Shown in pieces: positions 55,848 through 64,000 of a stretch of 64,000 nucleotides of DNA. Numbering within the stretch: the first letter of the stretch is position 1; each line of letters opens with the position of its first letter. The position numbers and the translations under genes were made by a program. The stretch is from assembly GCA_033064195.1 (NCBI GenBank), contig JARBJD010000001.1:744001-808000 (forward strand). The letters run 5' to 3'. The stretch is from Blattamonas nauphoetae (Eukaryota > Preaxostyla > Oxymonadida). Below the pieces are notes generated by a model, which had not been told where the DNA came from, ran no database searches, and saw only the letters and a program-made list of their open reading frames with translations.

Positions 55848-58247
55848 ATGAACGAGAATACTGCGGCATTTGTAATCTATCTCCCGCAAGTGTTTTCGGA
55901 TGTAAATACTCAATCTCTTAGCCGTTCGATCGAAGAGTATGCTGCAAAACTGTTTCATTCACACATCTGGCAGGTTATGCCGATCACCTGCTCACCGATT
56001 GATGAAGCACCGCCAACCACATTAACTGCCCCATCAAAGTCCGACTGTCGTTTACCACGACTTTCTAACAGCGATTTACAAAGCCATGACGGCTATCTGG
56101 CGATCGGAGGTTTCCATGAATATTCCGAAAATATCGATGACGAATGGATTTTAGTAGCATTCTTATTCCATCTAACCACACTTTTGCCGGGCATTATTGT
56201 TTCTGTGACAGATGATGATGGAGAATTTCTTTTAATCGAATGCGCTGATTTCATTCCAAGATGGCTAAAACCGGAAACAAGTGAAAATAGAATCTTTATC
56301 ACTTCTGGAAAACTGCACATAATTCCACTTCCCAAATCACCAGCGGACATTTCTTTGCCATTAGTTTCGCCAACACTCCAACAATCACTCGATATCATCC
56401 ATCATTCTTCATGTGACACTGTTGCGAATGACTCCATCCAAGAAAGTATTCTCAATAAAATCAGGCCATTTGTTAAAGATTTATCGACAGACTTTCTGGC
56501 TCGAATCCCAAACCAACAGTTTGAAGCACAGTACGAAGCTCGTGTCATCCTCGATGCCCTTCCACTTTCATTCCTTTGTCGGGAGCTCGAACTTCCTGAC
56601 ACACTCTACCATCGCACTCTTGCTTGTTTACCACTTCCATTAGCCCTTCTCCTCCACGAACAACCACAGTTTGTTTCACCGATAACCCGTGCCTTTATAC
56701 ATGGCGTTGGCGAAGTATTTGGAAATGATGAAGATATAAAACGAAACACCCCTTACCATATTCCGAAGCAAACAGGCCAATCATTGCCATCGATCGGAAA
56801 TCCTTCCTCTCCTTTCTCGGCTTCTCTGCGAGTGATGAGCAACGTTCGATTCACTCGCTGTCTGTTTGCTATGCTTCAGTTTCGAACAGTGGAGACTCCA
56901 CATCGATGGGTTAGATGTGCAAAGCTGGCCTCGACTGGAAATGGAGTGGATGAAATCGGCCTTCAACATGCTGTCGACATCGGCACCAAATTGACAATCG
57001 GAGCAGAACTGCTGAGAGCAGAATGGGTTCGGAGAGGAAAGCCAAGAGACGCCAAATCACCACAGCCAGCTGTTCAGAGTGATGCCCCTGAGAGGATGCT
57101 GGTGGATGAGGGGAATGAAATGCCGGGTTTGCGTGGTTCGGGAGAATCGATGAATCCGAATGACATTCTGAGAGAACGCATTGACTCTCTGAACACGAAA
57201 TACTCTCTTACACACAGCGACCATCCTTCCCCACGGGCTCTATCGCTTAACGAGAGTCTACACCTTCTTACCACGTATCTTGATCAGATACAACAGGCTC
57301 AGCTCTCACAGCAAGTTGTTCTTGTTCGACCAGACGACACAACAGCACCATCGCCAGGATTCACATCACAGTCGGAGCATGTTCCTTTGGATGTGGCCTT
57401 CTTCCCACGAGACGGATTGGTGAGGAGGCTGAGTGGGATCGACGGATGGGAGGTGGTTGGAGGGGAGAGCGAGGAATGGATGTATTTGAGTCAAGAGAAA
57501 GTTGACGAGATGATTGCTGAGGAAGGGTTGGGGAATACGTCCAAGCAGAATGATCAGAAAAGCAGAGACAGAGAAACGATTACACAATCGGCAATGCAGA
57601 AGGAGGAATCAAATCTCAACGAACTACCAGCCGCTTCTCATCCTTCGAATCTCATGTCCAATCTCGACTCCTTCCTCTCAGCCCAATCATCGTTTGAGGG
57701 TGTTGACTCACCAACCTCCACCGAACAATCCCACAAGCCACCCAAACCAAGCCGCAGTGCTGTCGAAGGTGTCTTCTCGTCGATGGACGAGAGTGATCGA
57801 CGAGCTGTTCTGGCGTGGATGGCGGATGGAGACGACGATGAAGATGACGAGACAGTCCAGTTTGACCAACTCGAACGAGAAATCACCCGATTTGTGAGGG
57901 ACACAACGGATATGAAGGATTGGGTCAGAAATGGAGCAGGTGTTCAGACGGAAGGGGAGAATGAGTCTTCATCAGAAATGTTGTCAGATGATGACAGCGA
58001 CGATTCGGATGGGAGTGGAGAGGACGATGACGAAATTGTACAGACTCGCCAAGAAATGGAGAAATTGATGCAGGAAATGGAGAAAGAGCTCACTTTGGGG
58101 ATGAACCAAAATGAAAATGACGCAGATTTTGATGTGACCTCTTTGGAAAACCTTGTTGAGAAGAATCTGAAGCGTTCTTTGAAAGAACAAGGAGCCTCAG
58201 CTGGACCTGCAAGAACACTATTGAATTCAATGGGTAGGCGCAAATAA
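55848..58247 (+). CDS. ecdysoneless/SGT1-family protein (ECD)
   Basis: A single long frame; the first in-frame ATG (55848) gives 799 residues. An acceptor-like CGCAG just upstream leaves a short 5' exon possible. ECD-family signatures: IDDEWILVAFLFHLTTLLPG, VSVTDDDGEFLLIECADFIP, RWLKPETSENRIFITSGKLH, IIPLPKSP, then FTRCLFAMLQFRTVETPHRW. The C-terminal 300 residues are acidic and Ser-rich with casein-kinase-like sites (DDDSDDSDGSGEDDDE). ECD works in pre-mRNA splicing (it binds PRP8) and with the R2TP chaperone. The acidic phospho-tail fits R2TP binding. Confidence 0.85.
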   Translation: MNENTAAFVIYLPQVFSDVNTQSLSRSIEEYAAKLFHSHIWQVMPITCSPIDEAPPTTLTAPSKSDCRLPRLSNSDLQSHDGYLAIGGFHEYSENIDDEWILVAFLFHLTTLLPGIIVSVTDDDGEFLLIECADFIPRWLKPETSENRIFITSGKLHIIPLPKSPADISLPLVSPTLQQSLDIIHHSSCDTVANDSIQESILNKIRPFVKDLSTDFLARIPNQQFEAQYEARVILDALPLSFLCRELELPDTLYHRTLACLPLPLALLLHEQPQFVSPITRAFIHGVGEVFGNDEDIKRNTPYHIPKQTGQSLPSIGNPSSPFSASLRVMSNVRFTRCLFAMLQFRTVETPHRWVRCAKLASTGNGVDEIGLQHAVDIGTKLTIGAELLRAEWVRRGKPRDAKSPQPAVQSDAPERMLVDEGNEMPGLRGSGESMNPNDILRERIDSLNTKYSLTHSDHPSPRALSLNESLHLLTTYLDQIQQAQLSQQVVLVRPDDTTAPSPGFTSQSEHVPLDVAFFPRDGLVRRLSGIDGWEVVGGESEEWMYLSQEKVDEMIAEEGLGNTSKQNDQKSRDRETITQSAMQKEESNLNELPAASHPSNLMSNLDSFLSAQSSFEGVDSPTSTEQSHKPPKPSRSAVEGVFSSMDESDRRAVLAWMADGDDDEDDETVQFDQLEREITRFVRDTTDMKDWVRNGAGVQTEGENESSSEMLSDDDSDDSDGSGEDDDEIVQTRQEMEKLMQEMEKELTLGMNQNENDADFDVTSLENLVEKNLKRSLKEQGASAGPARTLLNSMGRRK

Positions 58248-58401
58248 ATCACTTCCCTGAAGAATTTTGTGAAATGAACGATTTCCTCCAATATTATCGA
58301 TGCTCTCTTGAAGTCAAAGGATTGTTTGTGATCACAGCCACTTTTTTTATTTTTCTCATTGGAACGAATCGGAAATTACAAGAATTGGGCTCGGTTACTT
58401 G

Positions 58402-59041
58402 ATGTATTCGAGTCGTAGATACCCTCTTTTTACTCCAAAAGAACAATCAAGAAGTCTCTCTTTCTCTCTGGTTTCATCGTGTTCAGACTCTGTGACGAGC
58501 CTTGGCTTCCAAATCTGCATAGAATTGAATTTCTATTTTGACATCATCAAAACTGTGGTTGTTGCGGTGACACTTTATATGAAATTCTTCCAGGTATGTC
58601 AATAACCCAATCCATCATTTTTCTCCAAGTTATTTCCTGAGCAACACGTCCTCTGGCGTAAGATCTCAAGTCCTATCGAATATGGATTCTGGTTTCTCGT
58701 TGAACTGTTCCGCATTCCTTTAGGAAGAAAGGCAAATCTGCAAGAATCTGTTTGCCCAATATCTTCATTAATATGATTAGTTCGTTGATTTCTCAACATT
58801 CACCGGCCTTACAGTACTGCAGATTATGTGGATCATTCCAAATTACATCGGTTTCGACGTCAAATGGTCCGAAATCATCCTCCTCTCTGTGTACAGTGTT
58901 TTCATCTTGATCGAGATTATTTGGGCTCAGGTGATTACTGGAAGGTTGGAGAAGTACAATGTTGAAAAATATTACATGTATCGATATCTTCGGACAAGTG
59001 GACAGGATGAGATGTTTTCGAAGCTTCTATTGAACAACTAG
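58402..59041 (+). CDS. TMEM17/TMEM216-type ciliary transition-zone membrane protein
   Basis: Exons 58402-58593, 58630-58749, 58781-59041, giving 190 residues. Four membrane segments are predicted by eye. The family signature around the third loop is kept: IEYGFWFLVELFRIPLGRKA, NLQESF, then TGLTVLQIMWIIPNYIG and EIILLSVYSVFILIEIIWAQ. TMEM17 and TMEM216 belong to the MKS/tectonic module gating entry of membrane proteins into the cilium. Consistent with the flagellar genes elsewhere in the window. Confidence 0.75.
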
Positions 59042-59135
59042 TGTTGATTTTGTCTTCATTCAGTCTTTATTTCATTTCGTTTTGAGTATTACATAATGGA
59101 TCCAGTGAAATTATAATTAGTGAATAATTGTTAAA

Positions 59136-59880
59136 TCAAGTTGATGAAAGATAGAAATAGCCGAGATCCCTTCCTCTCATGACAGTTCCAAATGGACCTG
59201 CTGTTCCCATCGCGACAACAAGGCTTTGATATGTGGTTGGTGCAACTTTTACCCTTTTCATAGCAGCAGCAAGAGCTTTTGTGTCTGAGTCGAATCCGAG
59301 TGTCACGCTGAAGAAAATGTGGAAAAAAAGATGATACTGTGGTCCAAATTCTTCAAAAACATTCGGACTTCCATATTCTTTCACGTATTTAATTTTTCTT
59401 TCGCGAACGACATCATCCTTGATATCCTTGACCCACTGTGGGACTGGCTGGTCTTGAACAGCCTAGAGAAGTATGAAAAGGATAAAAAAAGATGAAACAA
59501 GGTGGCGAGTTGCATTGACAATTGTATCACTTAATGTTTGGATGTAAGAATCGATAGTTGAATTCCACATGGCATAGGAACCTAAAACGGAGGTAAAATG
59601 ATAAAATAATCCGAAAAAAGAGAAATACCACTTGCATAGGCCTTTTCCATAAAGATTTTTCCAGTCTTCAAGTTCTGTGTTGTCCTCTGCAGAACACGAC
59701 GAAGAGTTGGCTCGCATCCTTCTTGGAAATTGGTCATATACAAGGTAATGTGAGGTTGATGGACAGTTTCAAAGAAAATTTGCATAGTTGGATCGTACTT
59801 TCTGATTTGTTGGTTATATTGAAGAGAGAGCTGGGGAGAGATATTGTGAGAAGAAATGAGAGACTTCTTCAACGAGACTG
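59136..59880 (-). CDS. 2H phosphoesterase-family protein
   Basis: Exons at about 59640-59876, about 59518-59580, 59338-59462 and 59136-59307. The two HxT motifs of the 2H fold are present: HQPHITLYMTNF near the N-terminus and FGPHVTLGFDSD near the C-terminus, the latter created by splicing across the 59308-59337 intron. 2H enzymes hydrolyse or ligate 2',3'- or 2',5'-phosphodiester bonds in RNA or nucleotides. The first exon with the start codon is not fixed; an ATG at 59922 gives only eight codons in its own frame. Convergent with the TMEM17-like gene. Confidence 0.65.
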
Positions 59881-60165
59881 TCGACCTTTAGGTGAATATT
59901 GATTGTCCGTCCATAACAGATTTGGCTGAGGAGAATAGAGAGTTGAACTATCATTGTCGCAAAAACCGAAGGTGGATAGATCGACCCGTACTACATTCTT
60001 CCTGGTTTCCAACACGCTCTGAAGTCCATAAAACGATACCCCTTATCCACATCTCTCTTTATTCTCGTAAAAATTACACTGCGATCCCAAAATATCAAAA
60101 CAGAGACACTCACATCGAAGAAATGAAAAATCAAGTGGCAGAAATGATGAGATGTCCAGGGAGAT

Positions 60166-63100
60166 TCAGAATAATATTGATTCCATTTCTGAAGAGATGA
60201 ATAAACGGAGGAAAAGAGACCCTTGAACAGATAAGAGGAGAGTGTTCAGATCAAACAGGCCCTTTGAGGCGATTAAAGCAGTCAGAGAGACGGTTTTGTT
60301 CTCAAACGGATGCAAAGTAATAGTTTCCTGAAAGAAATATTCAAAAATGACGCAAAAAAGACGATACAGATTGGAGGTTTGTGTTGAGAGCGATTCCTCC
60401 GACAAGAGTATGCGCCATTGGCAGGCTATCGAAGTGTTGCTGTGTGAGCTCAAGTGTTTGTTGGTGGCCGGTTGATGAGACAGTTGAGGCCCGTCGACGG
60501 GTTGCTGGCTGAGTGAGGGTTTGGATGCTGCCTTGTCGGATGAGGGGAGATACAGAATTGGCAGGGGTTGAAGGAACTTGGGGATCTGCCATCAATTCGG
60601 CCCATTCTTTGATGGTGTCATTTGTGCTGAAGCCGCTTCCGAATTGACTTGACTCCCTTTCAGGAGGGAGTGTAGCGCTACTCGGCCGTGTTGAAGAGAG
60701 TAAAGATGTAATCGGATTGAATGAATCATTTGCTAAGCGTTGTGCGGTCATTGGTGATGTGGTGTGAGAATGGCTTTGTCCGAAGGCTCGTTTGCTGCTG
60801 AACTTCGGAGAGACAAATGGAGAGCGGATGGGTGTGAGAAGAAGTGATCTGAATATGCCAGTCTGCGATTGTGTTGTTTCACTTTTAACTCCATCAAAGC
60901 CACTTGGCACCGCGGCTGCTGGAGTGTCTGATGAAGCCGTTTTGGGAGGCTGAACTGATGCTTCCGGTGTTGGTTGGTTGTCTTCCAGTCCAAACTGTGT
61001 GTTCTCAAGCATGGTGTACCCAATGTTGTTCTGCATCAATCCCAAATGTTGCCTCGTTAAAGAAGGAGGTGGAAGTGGTTGAGATGAGGCTGAGACCGAG
61101 TGGGTGTTGCTTGAGAGTGTGTTGTCCGTTGTTGGAACAAGAAGGACACACGAGAACAAGCTGTTAGTGTGATTCCGAAGAGACAGATCAAACGACAGAG
61201 TTGTGAGAGGAGCCTTGAACGTGATGTGGTTTGGAATTGTGACTGACATGGAGATTGGAGAGGATGGTGATGAAGAAGAGAGCGCCGTGTGGAACGGTGA
61301 CAAAGGAAGAGAGAAATCGGCAATATTCCCAAGAACCGATGATGGTTTTGATGAATCTGCGAAGAAGGCGGGGTTTGTTGCGATGAGAGAGAAGGATGCT
61401 GGAGTTCTGGTGGATGAGGCTTGGAGGGGTGGTTGAGCATGTGGGAGGTGGAGGGCAGGAGAGATCGGCGTGACGCGATTCAGAACGGAAGAATACTGTT
61501 CGACTTCTGTTGAAACAACTTCTGTCGATGTGAAGGAGAGATCGTACAAGAAAGACTGTCCAGGAAGGACGATTTGTCGAGTTGGCTCGTCAATCTCGAT
61601 CAGATCATCGTTGCTTTGCGGTGTGTCAACCTTCGTGTCCCACACCATCACCCAACCGACCACAATATGCACCTTGTTGAGCGATGACACCAGATGGGGA
61701 TTCCACAGAGGAATTAATTGACTTGGGAGGGATGTGGTTAAGGGAACCGATTGAACGCCTGTTGTGGCTTTCTGCGGCTTCTCAGGAGTGATGTGTCCAT
61801 TGGGGAGAACTGATGGAGCGAACAATGTTTTAATCGCGTGTGCTTTTTCTCTTGCGAGTCGCGACTGCTCCTTCCAGAAAGAATTGGACTGAGCATACTC
61901 CTGTGCAAAGAAGGTGAAAGAGGGAAAGCTGAACAAGGAGCGAGGCGAATGAGCTTGAAATTGGGATGGCACTCCCGCTTTCAAGTCGACCGTGCTGATA
62001 CACGAGTCCGGGTTGAGAATGCCAACAGGAGTGGTGTGTCGCGGAGTTGGCAACTGTCCTCCAAAGTGGGTGGTGCTTGACAGAGACGCACTTGGTGTCA
62101 TGAGTGTGTGAAGAGTGCCTGATTTATTGGAGCGGACCGGAAGCTTGGCAGGATGAGTGTTCTCTCGGACTTTGAGGACGAGTGTGGTTGTCTGGGCGGG
62201 CTGAAGAACGAGTGGATTAGATTTGATGTTTGAATCGTCCAATTCGAACTCAGAGTCGCTGTCGTCTTCCCCTTTCTTCTTGTGAGACGACGCTCTCCTT
62301 TTCTTCCTGATTGGTCGAACCGAGTACAATGGACTGACGATCGAAACAGATTTGATGATGATTCGAGGAGGTTGATTCGAGTTCTCTGTGGTCTGTGTCC
62401 GGGATTGATTCAGATGAGACGAACGAATTGGAGCAGACATTGATGATCCACGGCGAGTGACGTCTTGAATATTATGAGACGATTGTTTTGCCGCAAGGAA
62501 TGAAACATTAAGATTCAGGACAGCGTTCTTCACATCGACTGTGCTCTTTGTGAGGATGGCTGTGAGATCCAAGGCTTGCACGACAATGAAAGTGTGTGAG
62601 GTGCGTGTGATGGTGTGAGCGAGAGGATCGATGGTTCCGACTGAGAGAGGGACAGACGATGATCTTGGATCATATTCCTTCCCAACGCATCCAACTGTGA
62701 AGTGGACGGTGTGCATAAACCACGTACCAGCCTGGTCGAGCCCGACTGACTTCTCTCTCTTGTCTGCCTCACTCATTTTGCTCACTTCCTGGAGTTGTTT
62801 CTCGTTTGAGAGTTGAGATGGGACAAATGATCCCCGTGCAACGAAGGGAATGCACAGTGTTTCACCAGGCTCGAGAATAGTGTTCTTCATGAACGATGAG
62901 AACGCGAATTCGGTATTTGGTGGAAGAGCGATGTATGGAGTCGGTCCGTTTGTGACCGTGGAAGTTGCAGGAGTTGCTGAAGGAGCTGCGGTTAATGTGC
63001 TGCTGGTTGGTCCAGTGCATCCACAAATTGTTTTGGTGAAATCCCATCCACTTGTTTGCTGCGTTTGTCCGAACGAAAGCGAGAGTGTGGAGAGGAGATC

Positions 63101-64000
63101 CGTGAATGTGTTCTCACCGGACTCCTGCTGAGTCGGCTTCGTTGAAACGATCGGCTGAAATGGTTGTGAGGTTGGGAGAAGTGAGAGAAGAGCATGTCCA
63201 CAATCCGACAACGAGAGAAGAGATACGTCCTCATTCTTCCACTGGAAGGGGCGCGGAGCTCTGCCCGAATGTTCAGAGACGGAATGGGATGCCATGGCAG
63301 GTGTCGATGCGCGAGGTGAAGCGTATGCACGTTGCTGCTGGATGGCATATGAAGATGGGGTGAATCCAGACGACCGCCAGAATTCCGACCAATGTGCTCG
63401 TTCGATTGGATGTAACTTGTCGAGTGTAGTGAGGAGAGGATCAGCCTTCTTAGTTGGGGCGCGAACTGGGATGGTGTTGGGTGTGACCGGAACTCGAGAC
63501 GATCCCGGGACAGATGGATGAATCGTGGGAAGTGGATCATCAGATGAGAATCCAAAATCGATGAGATCATTCTGCTCCTGTTTCGGTCCGTTCCAGACAA
63601 GAGCAGCTGCCTTCATTGTTTCATCATCTTCAGGAGCTGCGTGGTGCTTTTTAGGCGGAGAAAGATTTGATTGTTTCTCTTGAGTGTTCTCCCAGGCGCC
63701 TGAAGGATAGACAGATATCGACGAAGGTGGTCCAGTTGGAGATTTCTGATAACACGAGTCAATCGAATATCGTTTGATGATGGTCTCTTCATCAGTAATC
63801 CCGTTTTGAGAGGACTGTCCGAGAGGTGTCCCTTGTGGAGACTTCTTTTTCCGAACAAGCCCAAACGGATTCAGAAGAATAGTTTGTGGAGAATCATGTG
63901 CAATGACGATGTGGTGAGCTGGAACAGATCCTGTATTCGTTATGGTCAACATGCACACTTCTTCATCATCCGAGTTCTTGCTCTTTGGAGTTCCAATGAT
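60166..64000 (-). CDS. TRAPPC8-like protein, C-terminal part (runs off the window)
   Basis: A long frame from the right edge (63958 and beyond) to about 60375, a 45-nt intron, then a last exon 60166-60329; more than 1,250 residues are visible. The sequence is a series of beta-rich segments split by Ser/Thr/Pro-rich linkers (LTITNTGSVPAHHIVIA, LEPGETLCIPFVARG, PNHITFKAPLTTLSFDLSLR). It ends LVGGIALNTNLQSETITLHP, VSLTALIASKGLFDLNTL, as in the C-terminus of TRAPPC8 (Trs85), a TRAPPIII subunit needed for autophagy and ER-Golgi traffic. The N-terminal domain that would settle this lies outside the window. Alternatives are other TRAPPII/III Ig-like subunits. Confidence 0.5.

Noticed and set aside
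1-64000. CRISPR arrays, rRNA genes, LTR retroelements or Polinton-type elements
   Set aside because: None of the expected repeats, rRNA motifs, reverse transcriptase, integrase, capsid or family-B polymerase signatures were seen.

Overview
The window is nuclear DNA of a flagellated unicellular eukaryote with a compact, intron-rich genome. Genes lie a few tens to hundreds of bases apart on both strands. Introns are tiny (29-130 nt, mostly 30-60) with GTATNT or GTTTNT donors and CAG/TAG/AAG acceptors. TAA, TAG and TGA all end genes, so the code is standard. Ciliary and flagellar genes (CFAP119-like, TMEM17-like, flagellar thioredoxin-like, LRRC45-like) sit among ordinary housekeeping genes. The style fits a metamonad of the oxymonad/Preaxostyla type, but this is inference; no marker gene proves it.

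Layout. 0.4-6.1 kb: a CaMKK/LKB1-type kinase and an importin alpha. 6.1-16.6 kb: accessory DNA with an 859-bp TIR element, a near-perfect 1,255-bp inverted repeat around a 2.7-kb spacer, and GC-richer low-complexity genes pointing outward from it. 16.8-20.8 kb: coiled-coil gene(s), a membrane protein, tRNA-Ser(TGA) and an MRG15-like chromatin gene. 20.9-31.7 kb: the most striking part, a single ribosome-biogenesis gene (NSA2) spread over 10.8 kb because three DNA-transposon clusters lie inside its exons. Ignoring the insertions and one copy of each target duplication, the exons form an uninterrupted 258-residue NSA2. One cluster is a three-level nest: a hAT-like element inside a PIF/Harbinger-like element with a complete transposase gene, inside a 399-bp TIR element, inside the last NSA2 exon. 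The two hAT-like elements have no transposase; one carries cysteine-rich ORFs and the other a PHO80-type cyclin gene.

31.9-64 kb: a dense run of ordinary genes: histone H2B, a discoidin/SPRY protein, a TUTase, a CFAP119-like protein, SRP receptor beta, a thioredoxin, a RING-H2 protein, a dual-specificity phosphatase, VPS25, BLOC1S2 (start codons of these two only 22 bp apart), a PUL-domain protein, eL29, a La-motif/FKBP/TPR fusion, an LRRC45-like protein, hexokinase, NSMCE3/MAGE, eL32, ecdysoneless, TMEM17, a 2H phosphoesterase and the C-terminal part of a TRAPPC8-like protein leaving the right edge.

Exon models were made by eye from reading frames, splice dinucleotides and family conservation. 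Most boundaries should be right to within a base or two; those stated as uncertain are less sure.
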